Shown here: in pieces, positions 19,860-32,732 of the stretch
How positions within the stretch are numbered: position 1 is the first letter of the stretch
Layout of the letters: each line of letters begins with the position of its first letter
NCBI RefSeq assembly: GCF_027943255.1
Contig: NC_072893.1
Location: forward strand, 58,126,001-58,190,000
Direction: 5' to 3'
Source: Anastrepha obliqua
Lineage: Eukaryota > Arthropoda > Insecta > Diptera > Tephritidae
DNA length: 64,000 nucleotides
Notes under the pieces: generated by a model
Told to the model about the DNA's origin: nothing
The model's input: only the letters and a program-made list of their open reading frames with translations
The model's database searches: none
Position numbers and translations under genes: made by a program

Positions 19860-21300
19860 CTATTTGTTTAACATTATTTTGCATGTATATTTAATTTATT
19901 TTTGATAGCTTCATTTGGTTCATCAAATGAGGCTTTGAACGAAGTTTCTGACATTTTTTTCCAAATTATTTTTATCCATTTGTTTATATTTGTTTTTTAA
20001 TATGCAATTCAGTCCATCGAAAAGAAATATTTTAGTATGCAATTTTTTTCTACATTATTTTCATGCATGGCTTATATATTTTCATATTTTAGAATGTTTA
20101 TTGAAGTAAATTATTTTATAATAAATCAAAAAATTAATTTCTTGTGAACCCCTTTTCTAAATAATTTTTTATTAATTATTTTATAAAAAAAATGTATTTT
20201 TATGCATTTTTTTATTTTTCCATATTTTAATCTGTTGATGTAAATTATTTTTATTAAATGTTCTTCTAATTGAAATAAATCATTTTGTTATGAATACCTT
20301 TTCTAAATAATTTTTTATTAATTATTTTATGAAGAAAGTATTTCTTATGCATTGTTTTTATATATCTATATTTTAATCCATTTATTGAATAAAATTATTT
20401 ATTTTATTAGAAATTTTATTTTCTAGTTGCAAGATATCTTTTTCTTATGAACACTTTTCTTAAATAATTTTTTAATAATTATTTTCTGAAGACATTGTTT
20501 TTTATGCATTATTTTACATATATATTATATATCAACTTGTTCACTGAAATAAATTATTTTATTATGAAATTTTTTTCTAAATTATTTTTAACCATTTCTT
20601 ATATTATCAGAAATTATTTTTTTAGCACTTTAAAATTTTTCTGAGCTCTGTTTTCAAATAACTTTTTATGCATTTTTCCCATTTTCAAATAAGAATTTGT
20701 TGCCAAAAAATTATGATTTTTTTTTATTATTTTTCATCCATTGTTTTACATTTCCACACATCAATGAGTTCACTGAAAGAAATTGTTTTATAATGAAATA
20801 TTTTTCAAAAGAATTTTCTATCCAGTGTTTTATGTTTTTATTTATCAATCAGTTCGCCGTAAGGAAATATTAAATTCTGAGAAGTTTTTTAAAATTAATT
20901 TTTAAGTAATTTTTATGCTGAATTTGTTTTTGATGCATTTTCTATATTTTTATTTATCAATTTAGTTAACGAAAAAAAAAACTATTTTTTCATGAAATTT
21001 TGTTTATAATTTTTTAATGTTTTAATATCTCAAGTTTGTCCAGTAAAGACAGTTTTTTACAACGAAAAGTTTTTCATAATTATTTTTTGAGCGTTTCTTA
21101 TTCAGAAATTATTTTTGTTGCATTTTTTATATTTATTTAACGAATTTAGTTAACAAAAAAAAAAAAATATTTCTATGAAATTATTCTTTCAAGAATATAC
21201 TTATTTTATTTGAATTTTTTATATTTTCATATCTCAGTTTTTTCTATTAAATTTTTTTCTAAATTATTGTTACTGCATTTTTTGTTAGTTTAACTTTTTC
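19860..21300. repeat. Diverged AT-rich tandem array upstream of Hk
   Basis: A motif recurs with roughly 130-150 base spacing: CTAAATAATTTTTTATTAAT, a block TTTTTATGCATT, then TATATTTT and CACTGAAATAAATTATTTTA. Copies are visible around 20150, 20290, 20450, 20560 and, weaker, to about 21260. The units are very diverged and the exact period would need a dot plot. Confidence 0.55.
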
Positions 21301-24300
21301 ATTTAAGCTTAACACAAAAATTATGCTTATCCTGTGGCATTGCTGAATTTCTTGACTTTTTAAATTATAGTTTAATATTTGAAAAAAATTTTGTAATTTT
21401 TTGTGTTTTAAACTATAATTAACTTCACACGGTTTTCTAAAATCTGTTGTAATTTTAAATCTGTAAGTAATTTAAAATTTAAATATCTTCATTCGTTTTT
21501 TATTATTTTATTGCATGGTTTCCTGTCGTTGATTTTTTTTCACTCGCATATGAATTGTTTTGTATGCAAATTAGTATTGTTGCAGGATTTTGTTTATATT
21601 TAGCTGAGGGTTTTTTCAGTTTAATTGCATTATTTGTTGGAAAATGCCGCTAAATGTACATCTCATACAAAGCTTTCTGACAGATTGAAACATTTTTTGT
21701 ATTTTTTGTTTTCATTAATTAATTTGTTTATTTGTTTTCATAAATTATTATTATTTTCTTTTTGTATCTTTTCACAAGCCCGTTATGTTTTTCTGCCGTT
21801 AATAAATAAATAGTTTTATATTGTTTCAATTGCAAGGGGGTTTTTGCTTATATTTCTGTGTATTGATTGTTTTTCTTAATGAAATTTCCAATGAGTTCAC
21901 TTTTTTTGCTTTTGAAAACTTTTGCGAACAATTATAACTATTGTTTGCTTGCGCTCTATCAAAAAAATTGCAATACTAATAACAATAACGCATAATTTGA
22001 ATTTAAAGTCCACTCAATGGCTCAATTCTGCAAATTTTAATTCGTTTCTTATTTAAGAGAATTTCTTTATACTACACCATTGTTTTACTGAAATATTCAT
22101 AACTAATTTTTTAGCAACTGAAGCTGTTTGTGGTTCCCGATTTGCGCGCTTTCTATTTGAATTCTTTTGTTTGCTATTTGCTCAGTATTTTTCATATTTT
22201 ATGTATCTTTGTCGCTATAACATTCGGAGAAATTATTTTAGTTGGTTTACTTTATTTATCTTCAATTAAATCACTTGTTTGCTTTGAAATTGTTTTTGTT
22301 CTTATGTTTACCTGTTCGAGTATTATTTATTTGCTTATCGCATACTTGCCACTAATTATTTTATTTTCAAACAATAAATTCCGTTTTATTTTATTTACCT
22401 ACATATGCAAGTAATTAATTGATATTAATGTTATTTCACTACTCGTTGTTGTTGTACTATAATAGAATACTAGGTCGCTTACTCAGTTAGCATTAAATGA
22501 CTAAAAGTTTGTTGCATATTTTAAGGCAGTTTCTCTTGAATTGTTTCGCTTTATTTTTTATTTTTACGTATTTTTTTTATTGCATAACGGTTGAACTTTC
22601 ACTTGAACTTTGCCTGTTTGCTCTTTTACGTATTTCACGTCTTTCTTCGTGTTGCTTAATGCTCCTGCAAGAGAAGTTGTTGGCTTAGTATAACTTTCAA
22701 AGCGTTCTCCTTGGCGCTTTTCTTTCTACATTAAGCTTAGTGGGGTTTATGATTGTTGCTTGTTGTTTTTGTTGTTGTTGTGTTTTCTACGCTGTTGCTA
22801 GGTTTTACTTTTTACTTGTTTACTTTTAATATTTCATTTCGTATTTTTTGTTTGGTTCTTTCGCTGCCACAAAGATGTTGGTTGCTGCCGTGGAAGGCAA
22901 ATTGTAGGGAAATGAGAAAATGTTGTTTATGTACTATGTGGCAAACAGTTGATTGCATATTTTGATTACTTGCCGCGAATGACTTTATTACTGTGTAGTG
23001 GTAAGAATTCGCATCAAAGTTAGTTTTCTAGCCACTGCCATTTTTGCAATTACATTTTTAGATAGCAGCGAATGAGTATTTAAGTAAAATCTTTGTACAT
23101 ATATTCCCATTCAAAAATTATACACGTATGTGTTCGGGTATACACTCGTATATGTATGTATATGCATTTGCCACCATATTATCCTATAAAATATTTCGAT
23201 GATTTTCAAATTCTTTACACTTTATAGTGAGTCGGTTAATAAGTCCTTGAAAATTTAAATAAGCAACAGCCACAAAAAAAATTTAATTTCCGACAGGTTG
23301 TCAGTTTAGCTCGATATACTTCATTCAAAGTTTCTAAATTTTTTTAATGCCATCCAAATAATTAGAATTTCTTGAGATGCTCAAAATAGAAACTTTTTTA
23401 TCGATGAGCGCTTAATTTGACTTAAGCGCCTTGCAGCTGAGCTATTTTCTCTATATTTTCAGATAGGAAATAGTCCCATGTGGCGCAATTTAGAAAATAC
23501 TATTAGCTGAATGTGATGAATTTGCAATCTAATTCTTATAATTGTACCATTGCGTCTGTCAATTTGTATGCCCTGGTGGTGGCGGAAGAGAATTTATTCC
23601 GCGAAAAATAGTAATTTTTGCTTTAATCGATCTAACAACACGATGATCGTTTTACTAAAGTTGAAATAAAGTTCAATTCCTGATAGAGTTGAGAACTAAG
23701 CTACTAAATTAATTTCTCAAGTCATCAAATTTGATCTTCAAATGAAATTCATATATTGAGAAGGGCTGGACATAGATTTTTAAGGGCGCACTGAGAACAT
23801 TTTCAAGAGCCCATGTAATAAATAAAGAAAAATTTTTTAAAATCCTGTAACTATATTTTCCTCTTGCTAGCGGCAACTGCTATCAGTATTAAGCTTTTAT
23901 AAAAAAAATGTGAGCTTTGATTCCAGTATTTAAATTTTTTTTACAAAACTTAAAGCTTTATAACATTTGTGATTTTTTATGCCAAAGACGAACCGAAGCC
24001 GATCTGAGCTTTTGTGGCTGAAAATGATCGAGCCGAGACCGAAGTTTGGTCGACCGCATTAGTATTCTTAATGAAAGGGGGCAATGAATTTTTCTATACC
24101 AAGAATTGTGCTTTCTAATTTGAGCAAAAGCTAATTCTCAGATTTCTCTCACATTGGGCTCAACAAATACTTTGGAATTCTTTAAATAAATTGAAAATTT
24201 TTGAATATTTTTTTTTAATTTAACATTTTAAAAAAGCTAACAATGACAAAATTAAAATTTATTTATTTATTATTTCCCGTTAAAACTCAGTCAAAGATCA

Positions 24301-25124
24301 TCCAATACTGGGCAACATATTTAAGCGTTTTTCTATCAAACATGAGGGGATCGATACGTGTGCCCGCGTGCAATACTAGAGCTTAATTGTAGCAAATCTG
24401 CATTTTTATTTTCTCACCAGCCTAACACTTAATGGGCTATAAAACTTGGTGCTTAAATTTGTCTAAATATTGTAAATAAAAATGTTAGCATTTTGGTGAA
24501 ATTTTTTTGAATTTTTATACTTTTGGTATAAAGTTTGAAACTTGGATATACATATTATTATATTATATTATATTAAAAAAGCCCTAAATGGTCAAACTTT
24601 TTGAAGTGTCAAATATTTATATAATAGATAGATAGATCGAAAATTGGATGTAGCTAATCGTATGAAGAGTACGCCCTAAATGTTTTTTTTATCCCAGTAA
24701 TACGTTTATGGACCTTGTTGTCCAAAGGTTCTTGGTAGGTGAATACCTAAAGCTTAGAAGTTGAGGTAAATAAAGGCCGAACATTTACAAGGAATATACT
24801 CGAACGTCTTAACATCCTTAAGAAAAAGTCGGTAATCTGTCTTAGTAGTCAGACCTAATCGGTACGAAGTGGATTTAATCGATTAGGTAACAGTGAAAAA
24901 CCCAGTTTCAACTCTATCTAATGCCTCTATTCGCTTTCTATCGAAAGACATAATTAAACATCTTCGCCTGTCTAACGCCCCTTGTTGTTCTATAATATTT
25001 ACTAAGCATTGCGTTTGCCCACTCAGTCATAGTAAATCTGTAAATCGATAAGTCGCAGTTCAGTAGTTCATGTCTTTGTAAATACTTGCCGATCCTGCTC
25101 TTGCCAGGTTGTCGACCTAATTGC
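21301..25124. other. AT-rich upstream DNA, no gene seen
   Basis: Many short hydrophobic plus-strand frames (for example 22130-22414) reflect T-rich composition rather than genes. A weak member of the AT-rich dispersed family lies near 24490-24560. TATTATAT microsatellite-like bases occur near 24551-24575. Confidence 0.5.
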
Positions 25125-25413
25125 CTTCCTTTCAAAAGCATTGGCAAAGCACATAGAAAAGGCGGGCATCTCAGACAACGCACTCTGCCCAGCATGTGAA
25201 GAGGAGGATGAGATGGCGGACGACTTTCTGTGTGTCTGCCCGGCCCTCGCTCGAATCAGGCTTGAGGTCTTTGGTACTGATGTGTTAAGAAGCGACCACC
25301 TTGGCTCCTTGGCACCACAAGATCCACTCAAATTTCTTTGAAGGTCGAGTAGAAAGGGAACCCGAGTGCAGGCTAGGACCCTCCAATTGGAGATAGCCCT
25401 GACGGCCACTTAG
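25125..25413 (+). pseudogene. Non-LTR retrotransposon C-terminal tail
   Basis: The plus frame reads LAKHIEKAGISDNALCPACE then EEDEMADDFLCVCPALARIR, followed by LEVFGTDVLRSDHLGSL and DPLKFL. The Cys-x2-Cys ... Cys-x-Cys pattern next to a hydrophobic tail is the standard 3' end of jockey/R1-type ORF2 proteins. It is 5'-truncated, as usual for LINE insertions. Confidence 0.75.
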
Positions 25414-26011
25414 TTGTATGAAAGTAAAATTTCACATTTTTAGTGCGGTTTGATTTGGGAGCAATGGTCAACCAGACTCCTTTCGAGGAAGTATTACAAT
25501 ACTGAATAAATTCTTACTGATTCTGTGATTGGGGGATTGCTAGCGCGTAAAGTTGGAATAAAGTGAGTCATTAATCCTGTTGTTCAGAGACAGGTCAACC
25601 TTGAAGCTTGCTTAACTGCTCTATGGCTTATTTTATAATGTTTCCGGTTAGCAAACTAGCCAAACTAACGCCTATGTAGGTGACATTTGGATAGACCATC
25701 ATACTATACAGCCATTCTATTCCTATTGAGTTTAATCTTCCTGGCAGACCAAAGATATTTCTGCAGATCCACATCTCAATTAAGTAATCATAAACATAAT
25801 TACTATTCACTTCATTCAAAAGTGAAGTTCTGTTGTTTATGTCTTTTTTTCTACTCTTTTATTACTTAGAATAGAATAGAAAAATTTTAAAAGCCGACAG
25901 CCCTGGCAGGTAGTGCTAATTAATTATAATTTTAATTGTAATTAATATAAATAAATCAATAAATAATTTTGAAGTTTGCACTTCGACCTCATGGTCTTCG
26001 GTGCCGTCTAT

Positions 26012-26480
26012 TTATCGCAGTACTTCAACCAGACTCAGTTCCCTTATTAAACTTAAGATAGAGCTGGGTTGGGCTGAGCGTATTTGCTTTTCTTCTGGCT
26101 GCATCAAGCTGAGACGTCTCAGCCTACTCTGTGCTATACGAGTAGATCCATGTTTAAGAAGAAGGGTTGTTGGAGTCTCTGACGATTGGTCGCAGAAACG
26201 AGAAAACTCAGTAAAACATATCTCAATTCTATGAAGATGTATGCACAATCTGCAGTAGCCTGTAAGAATGCCCGTGAGCATTATTCTTAGTTTATACTTA
26301 GGGAAGGTTATGAGTTTCCCAAAACTTCTTCTGATTATTCCCCTCAGTAAAGACTTCGCCTATTGTAGCCCCATAATTTGGTGTCATCTAAGATATTTTA
26401 GTCTTAGGAGGCCACAGCTTACTTAGCCAATGCACCCGCTACTTCTTTCCCAGTTATAACCCTCTATCCTGGGACCTATT
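26012..26480 (-). pseudogene. Non-LTR retrotransposon RNase H and C-terminal tail
   Basis: The minus strand near 26480-26400 encodes an RNase H-type segment, VITGKEVAGALAK, out of frame with the rest. The following frame (26281-26012) reads LTGILTGYCRLCIHLHRIEI, CFTEFSRFCDQSSETPTTLL and SILSLIRELSLVEVL. It is a different copy from that at 25125 and lies in the opposite orientation. Confidence 0.7.
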
Positions 26481-26739
26481 TGAGAAAGATGTGATTGTCC
26501 ATTCCTAACAAACTCAGTTCTCGATTCACTTAAGGACAGTGGGGACTAAACGTAACAGGATGATAATGCCTTGAGTGCCGCTCAGAATAGCAACTCGCTC
26601 ATTTCGGAGGTTTCTGTCTAAGTTGATCGTCTTCAGAGATGTCTTCAGCTGTTTTTTATTACTTATACAACGGGGATCCAATAGTGTTTTTCTTAATCAT
26701 ATGTTATGACAGTGACATTTTCAGTGACAGTGACAGCAA

Positions 26740-27060
26740 ATTTGCCACATCTGGAGATCGAAAACCTGAGCATGATCGTTGAGAAACCAATGAATTCTCA
26801 GAGAGTGATAGTTTGGTGCGGATCTCCGAATGGTGGCATTACTGGTGCATTTTTCTTTGAAAACGCTGCAGGAAACGTAATTTCCGTGAACAGTGAGAGT
26901 TACAGAGAAATGATTTTTGTGTCCGGAAATTGAAGACATGCACTTGGATGATTTTTGTTTTCAGCAAGATAGTTTGCGCAATAAGTTTGGTAATCGTAGC
27001 CCTCTCAGCGATCCAATTGACCATCTCGGAGCTGTATTTGACGCTGTTAAACATATTTTG
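26740..27060 (+). pseudogene. DD41D-type mariner transposase fragment
   Basis: Plus frame NSQRVIVWCGSPNGGITGAF then FFENAAGNVISVNSESYREM matches the central block of the transposases at 30943 and 61256. After a frame change DDFCFQQD gives the second catalytic Asp, and the sequence then degrades. Ends were not located. Confidence 0.65.
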
Positions 27061-27310
27061 GTGACGTGCCTTAAAGTATCGATATTATAGGAACAATTCA
27101 AAAATCATACAGGCACTGAAGGCGACTATCTAGAAAGCCATTTGTAAGATAGAGCCAGGAACCGTCACCGAGGTCTTGGAAAACTAATCCTGTTTAACAG
27201 AATGCGCTACTGCCTAGCCAATTGAGGTAGCTACATGAAAGAAATCGTGTTTCAAAAATAATGGGAATACTTGTTCTTTCGAATAAACTAAAATAAAATA
27301 TATAAGTATA

Positions 27311-27537
27311 TATATATTGAGGCTTACACCTATTTGGGTGCTTGACCGAGCTCCTCCTTGTGGCGTGCGTCTTGATGGGAGACCTACATTTTTCAGCCGA
27401 CACTGAACGACAGATCGTTTTTTATGAGGAGCTTTTTCATGGCAGAAATACACTCGGAGGTTTACCATTGCCTGCCGAGGGGCACCCGCTATTAAAAAAC
27501 ACTCTTTCTAACATTTGGTGTTTCATGCACGAACGAA
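27311..27537 (-). repeat. tRNA-derived SINE family, copy B
   Basis: Read on the plus strand it runs from TATATATATATTGAGGC through GACCGAGCTCCTCC, GGAGCTTTTTCATGGCAGAA and CACTCGGAGGTTTACCATTG to CCGCTATTAAAAAA and GGTGTTTCATGC. Element sense is minus, with the AT tail at the low coordinate. Head truncated. Confidence 0.75.
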
Positions 27538-29329
27538 TAAACCAACAACATACCTAACAAATTTTTACAAATTTGTTAATGTTTTTGCATTTCTTAAAAT
27601 AATCTACTGTATGGACTATCCTATATAAACACAAGCTTGTTATAATTCAAGTTTTACCATCCCACAAAAGTAAGCTAAAATGACGACACTGTATTCATAG
27701 GATAATGAAAAAAATAAGTAAAAGAAATTCACAAAAAATATTTCATTTAATAAAAAATTAGTATGGCGATTTCAATATCGGCGAAATGCTCTGACTTCAG
27801 CTGGGGCAGGCAAGTTTTAAATTACAGCTCTTTTTGTAAATGTTTATTTTTATAGTATTTTCCTTAGTGGCTTCCGCAATTAAGGATTACTTTCCGAGTA
27901 TTTGTACTTTAAACTTTAACATCATTCATTTTCCTATTTTTGATTTGAATAATATTTACAATTTTCCGGAAAAAATCATCATAAATTTTTACTTCTCCTC
28001 TTCCTTTCTGCTGCGCATTTTAATTTGCAAAATATGGCATATCCAAGCGTTCGGTGCGCATCAATTTTTAATTCACATTTTCTTTCGCAACACCACAGCA
28101 CACCCCACTCTCACCACTCTTACCAATTTTCACATTTTCACATTTTCACTCTTCATCAAACAGATTAATTAAACTATTTGCATGGCAAAAAAATAGCTGT
28201 ATATGGGAAAAAAATATTGTGTACAAACACATAGTTGAAAACTCACAAGAGTCACTCGAAAAATGGCACAAAAGGCTGCCCTGTCCAAAAATAAAAGAGC
28301 AAAGCTAAAATAACTGAAGCAATCGATGTTGGTGAGTTTTGGGGCCGCAATTTGTGTGTCGCTTTGCAACTCGCCTTACTGACCCCGCTGCTCTGCCCCA
28401 CTGGCGCTCAACTTGCCACAACCTTCTGGAGCGCAGCAGCTTTGGGGAATTGCAATGAAAACTGCATGTACATATGTATATATGTATGTGTGATGCATGT
28501 GTGTGGCATCACATATACATGTATACATACATATGCAGTAGTCGACGTTCAGTGCTGAACATTTCATAAAATTTGGAATTTCAGTCAAGGCTTTTATTTT
28601 GACACATGTGCAATAATTAAATACTAAAATAAATCGTAAATACGAGCAGATAAAAATAAAATAATAAAAATAAATGCAAGAAGTGCAAGTGGGGTGTATT
28701 TTTGATACATATTTCAAATATTAAATAAATATTTATATTAATTATGGTTATGCTTTGAAATCAAAGGTATTTTTTTCACTCTCTTTTTCTAAGCTTAACT
28801 TTACTATCACCTAATATTTGAGCTATTGATTGCTTGGGCAATATTGCATAAATATTTTCAAAATAAGAGCTGTGTTGCCCGAACTGTGAAGATATTTTCC
28901 ATGAAATGTAGCAGTCGTCATGCAAGCATTTTATGAGAGTCTCTTGAGTGGTTTCTTGCCAGGTGATCTAAGTATTTCGTACATTTTTCCGAAAATTCGT
29001 TTATTTGTAGGGTTGGGTGTAATAAGAAGTAAATTGGAAAATTTATGAAAAACAATTTCTTTAATTTTGAGAATTATTCAATGAGGAAAATTTTGTAATG
29101 GAGTTTTTTGAAGTGATATTTCTTCCGTTCTTTTTAACTTCTTCCTACATTTTACTTTTTAAATACAAATGTTTTTTGGCAAAAAATTATATTTGTTTGC
29201 TGGTGATTTTTGTGGAATTTCTTTTGTCATTTTGAAAACACACACTCTTAGATTTAAATTTTGCGAGTTATATTCAAATTCGTACAATGAACAAGTGAAA
29301 ATCACTCTGCATCTATGTAGTACGTAGCG
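27538..29329. other. No gene seen
   Basis: AT-rich DNA; TATG-type microsatellite bases near 28470-28530. No transposon protein recognised. Confidence 0.5.
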
Positions 29330-29400
29330 ATGTTTCGAAAAATTTTTTGGTATGCAGTTTTATAGCATTTTTTATTTTAGTATAAAAAAGAACAAACATA
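29330..29400 (-). repeat. Dispersed AT-rich repeat family, copy 2
   Basis: Plus strand reads TTTGGTATGCAGTTTTATAG then TTATTTTAGTATAAA, the reverse of the family core AAACTGCATACC. Confidence 0.55.
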
Positions 29401-29556
29401 AGGTTGGTAAAGAATCTGTTTCATTTAAATTTTTTTTCCTTGATGGTGTTGAGCATTTTCCTCATATAAAACAAACTACTATCTAAAAATTTTAATTCAA
29501 AAATTCCTCCTAAATGCATCATAGAAAACAAGTTATAAAAAATAAACTAGATTTTT

Positions 29557-29660
29557 TAGCACTTACACTTTCTTATACTAAAATATAATAAGCAATAAAG
29601 CGGCATACATAAAATTGTTTTAGAAATTCCAATTAAAAATCATAAAATTGGAATGAAAAT
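29557..29660 (+). repeat. Dispersed AT-rich repeat family, copy 3
   Basis: Reads CACTTACACTTTCTTATACT, AAAATATAATAAG, then GCGGCATACATAAAATTG and AGAAATTCCAATTAAAAATC. The last block also occurs, inverted, in the copy at 36176. Confidence 0.5.
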
Positions 29661-30825
29661 ATTCTTATATACCTAATAAAAATAAAAACATTCACAATAA
29701 AAAAATGGTCGAAACTGGTCAAATTACTGATGTGCTATCGCTTTGTCCCGGCGTGAAAACCTTTAAAGCTCTATTAGCGTCTCTCCTCCGTTCTCATATG
29801 GATTACCATATTCTGCGATTATCTAGCGATCCTCTGGTCAACCTTCTGTAAATATGTGCCAACAGTTCACAAAACTTTTCGAAACATTCTATGCCTTCAT
29901 TACGATTCTATGTTCTCCTTCCCACATACGACTCACGGCTTATGCTAATTAATTTAAGTTCTTTGGAAAAGATAAGGTCTGTCCAATCTCTTTCATGTCC
30001 AATATTGTTTTAGAATAACTTTTTTAATAGAATAAAAAAATGAATTTGATTAATGGAAATTTTTAGTATGACCTTTACGCGCTCCATTCCTTGTCTGTTT
30101 GTATACTACAGCTGTCTAGTTCACAAATGTCAAATATGATTGACGTACGATGTCATTTGCAATAATTAAAAATCTTCCAATAGGGTGATTAATTTTGCAT
30201 CACCTTGCATATATCTATATTGTAATTAGCGGCAGTTTTGCCTAAGTTGATAAGATTTAAAGTTCCAGAAATAACTATCCAAGATTTCTACTGTTTTTGC
30301 AAGCAATGCGTCTATTTCCCCTGCTCTTCAAGAATCCAATAACTTTTCTACATTTTAGTTGATGGTTTTTGCTTTAAAAGATCTGCTTTTGTAATGACTT
30401 TAAACCCGATTACTCAATAAGTATTTTATGTAATTTTTCGTTGAGCTGTAAAGTACGCTGCACTATAAATTTAATAATTATACATTTTAATAAAGCTCGT
30501 AGCCATTCTAATTCAGAATATTACTTTTGTAAAGTTCATGAAAGTCGAGGCCACAATTATATTCAGTGATAAAACTGATGAGCTTCAACGATTCGTTTCA
30601 CTAGACAATGTCATTGACCGCATGGAAGTTGCCTGTTTATCGCCATTAAAGATCGCTGTTATACGAATAATCCAGGAATAATTCACAGGTGATTATAATC
30701 CAAGCTATTCGTGACATGAAATCATACAAAAATTTTAAGAAAATTGAGTTCGAAATGAGGGAGATACGAGCCTTATAAATTAAATCTCTTTAATGAAACG
30801 GTAATACTTGTATAAAACAAAAATA

Positions 30826-32153
30826 ACAGGTGGCAGTAATCCTCCTATCAGAAAATGCTATAAATTTTGCGATTGTCCCCTAATGTCAGTTCTGTTTTGA
30901 CATTTGTGTAGCAAACACATGTGAAATACACGTTAATAAACAATGTTACGCTACACTGCTCCAGAACGCGGAATATTGCTGACTATTTATTTGACTAATA
31001 ATCAGTCGGTGACATTGGCACAACGTGAATTTCGTCGCAGATTTCCTCGCCGTCCAACGCCTACTGGTGAAACACTGCGACGTTTAGCCGCTCGCCTCGA
31101 AGATACTGGAACAACACGAGATGCTGCCAGGCGTGGCAGACCCCGGAGTAGCCGTTCTGCAGAGAATATTAGTGCTGTAGCCGAGGATGTCATGGCAGCG
31201 CCGTCGACATCGACCAGACGACGTGCCATGCAAATGGGTATCAGTCGACGGTCTTTACAGCGAATTTTGGTACAAGATTTGAAGATGTTTCCGTACAAAG
31301 TCCAGACGGTGCATCAGCTGTTAGCTGCTGACCGCCAATCGCGTCTAACATACGCTCAAGCCATCCTTAATCACCACCAAGAGGAAGATGATTTTTCATC
31401 AAAAATAATCATGAGTGATGAGGCCCATTTCCATCTTAGCGGGTACGTAAATAAGCAAAATTTACACTTTTAAACACTAAAAATACGCACTAAAAATCCG
31501 CGCGCAACCCACGAAGAGCCATTACACCCGATCAAAGTCACTGTATGGTGTGCTGTTTTCGCTGGAGGAGTCATCAGACCTTTTTTCTTCGAAGACGTCG
31601 CGGGCCAAACGGTTACTGTGACTGGTGAGCGCTACGGAGCAATGATCAACGAGTTCTTTTGCCGCAACTTGATGAATTGGGATTGGAAAACATGTGGTTC
31701 CAACAGGACGGTGCAACGGCACACACTGCACGTGCCACAACCGATATGCTGAAGGATGCATTTCCCGGGCGCCTAATCTCCCGTTTTGGCGATTTGCACT
31801 GGCCAGCAAGATCGCCTAATTTGACCGCTCCAGACTTCTTTTTGTGGGGCTTTTTGAAGTCGCGGGTTTATGTCAACAAGCCTCAGACTCTCGCAGCTCT
31901 TAAAGACAATATCTGTCAAGAATGTGAGGACCTATCGCCGGAAGTTTTGGCCAAAGTGATGGAAAATGCCATAAAAAGGGCTCAAATGGCAATCAACTGT
32001 GGCGGCGGCTATTTATATGACATCATATTCTCGAATTGATGTAAAAAAAATTAAAAGACCAAATAAAAATAATCCACAAAAAGAATCAAAGTTTTTCATT
32101 TTTTTTTAAATTACAGCCAAAAAACATCGCAAGGTTACTTTTGCGCCACCTTG
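30826..32153 (+). mobile_element. DD41D-type mariner-like transposon, nearly full length
   Basis: About 1.33 kb flanked by TA. The left end ACAGGTGGCAGTAA and the inverted right end CAAGGTGGCGCAAAAGTAA are related imperfect terminal repeats. It contains one transposase reading frame broken by small indels. Confidence 0.75.
30943..32039 (+). pseudogene. DD41D-type mariner-like transposase, frameshifted
   Basis: The first frame (30943-31473) holds the HTH region MLRYTAPERGILLTIYLTNN, the linker AARRGRPRSSRSAENI and the first catalytic Asp in IIMSDEAHFHLSGYVNKQN. The next segment, in another frame, reads HPIKVTVWCAVFAGGVIRPF and TGERYGAMINEFF. The third frame (31659-32039) has FQQDGATAHTA with the second Asp and LTAPDFFLWGFLKS with the third, 41 residues apart. 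It ends GGGYLYDIIFSN. Breaks near 31455-31500 and 31660 inactivate it, but all three catalytic Asp remain, so it is recently dead. Confidence 0.85.
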
Positions 32154-32732
32154 TACTAATTTATATATACACATTAGTTGATACTACCCGGTTTAGTTAC
32201 AAATTTTGCGTTAGCTTTTAAATATTAAATTGAACTAAAATAAGTCTTTATTGGAATATTATTATTTTAGAATTATCATAGTTAATTGCATTTCTTAAAC
32301 TATTTTGAATATTGGCATATTTACACGTGCGATACAAGTAGATATCAGTTCTTGTGAAGCTGGCAGCCGCAAACCTTAAACTATGCCTTGAATATTTCAT
32401 TCTGTAATGTCTATGTTAAATATTTGCAGAGGCTCTCATTGCAATGATAGTTTGCATATAAGACAAACAAATATGTACATGCATTTATAAGTAATATTTG
32501 TAAGTGTATGCCCATACCACACACATATAAGTTGGTTGAGCTGTTTAGCGGGCTGCCTGGTCCATTTCAGATAGAGCTGATCTACTATAAAATTTCGCTC
32601 TAGTTAATTTGTTCATGAGTTGGCAGCACTGTTAATAACATCTGGGCCAACTTTCATGAGAATGTCATTATCAGTAATATATTTACGCTTGTGTTTACCA
32701 AACGACCAAGAGTGCATTTTTCGATTTTTACA

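Noticed and set aside
22130..22414. 94-residue hydrophobic plus-strand frame resembling a membrane protein
   Set aside because: T-rich sequence produces Phe/Leu/Ile codons by chance; no partner exons or conserved motifs.
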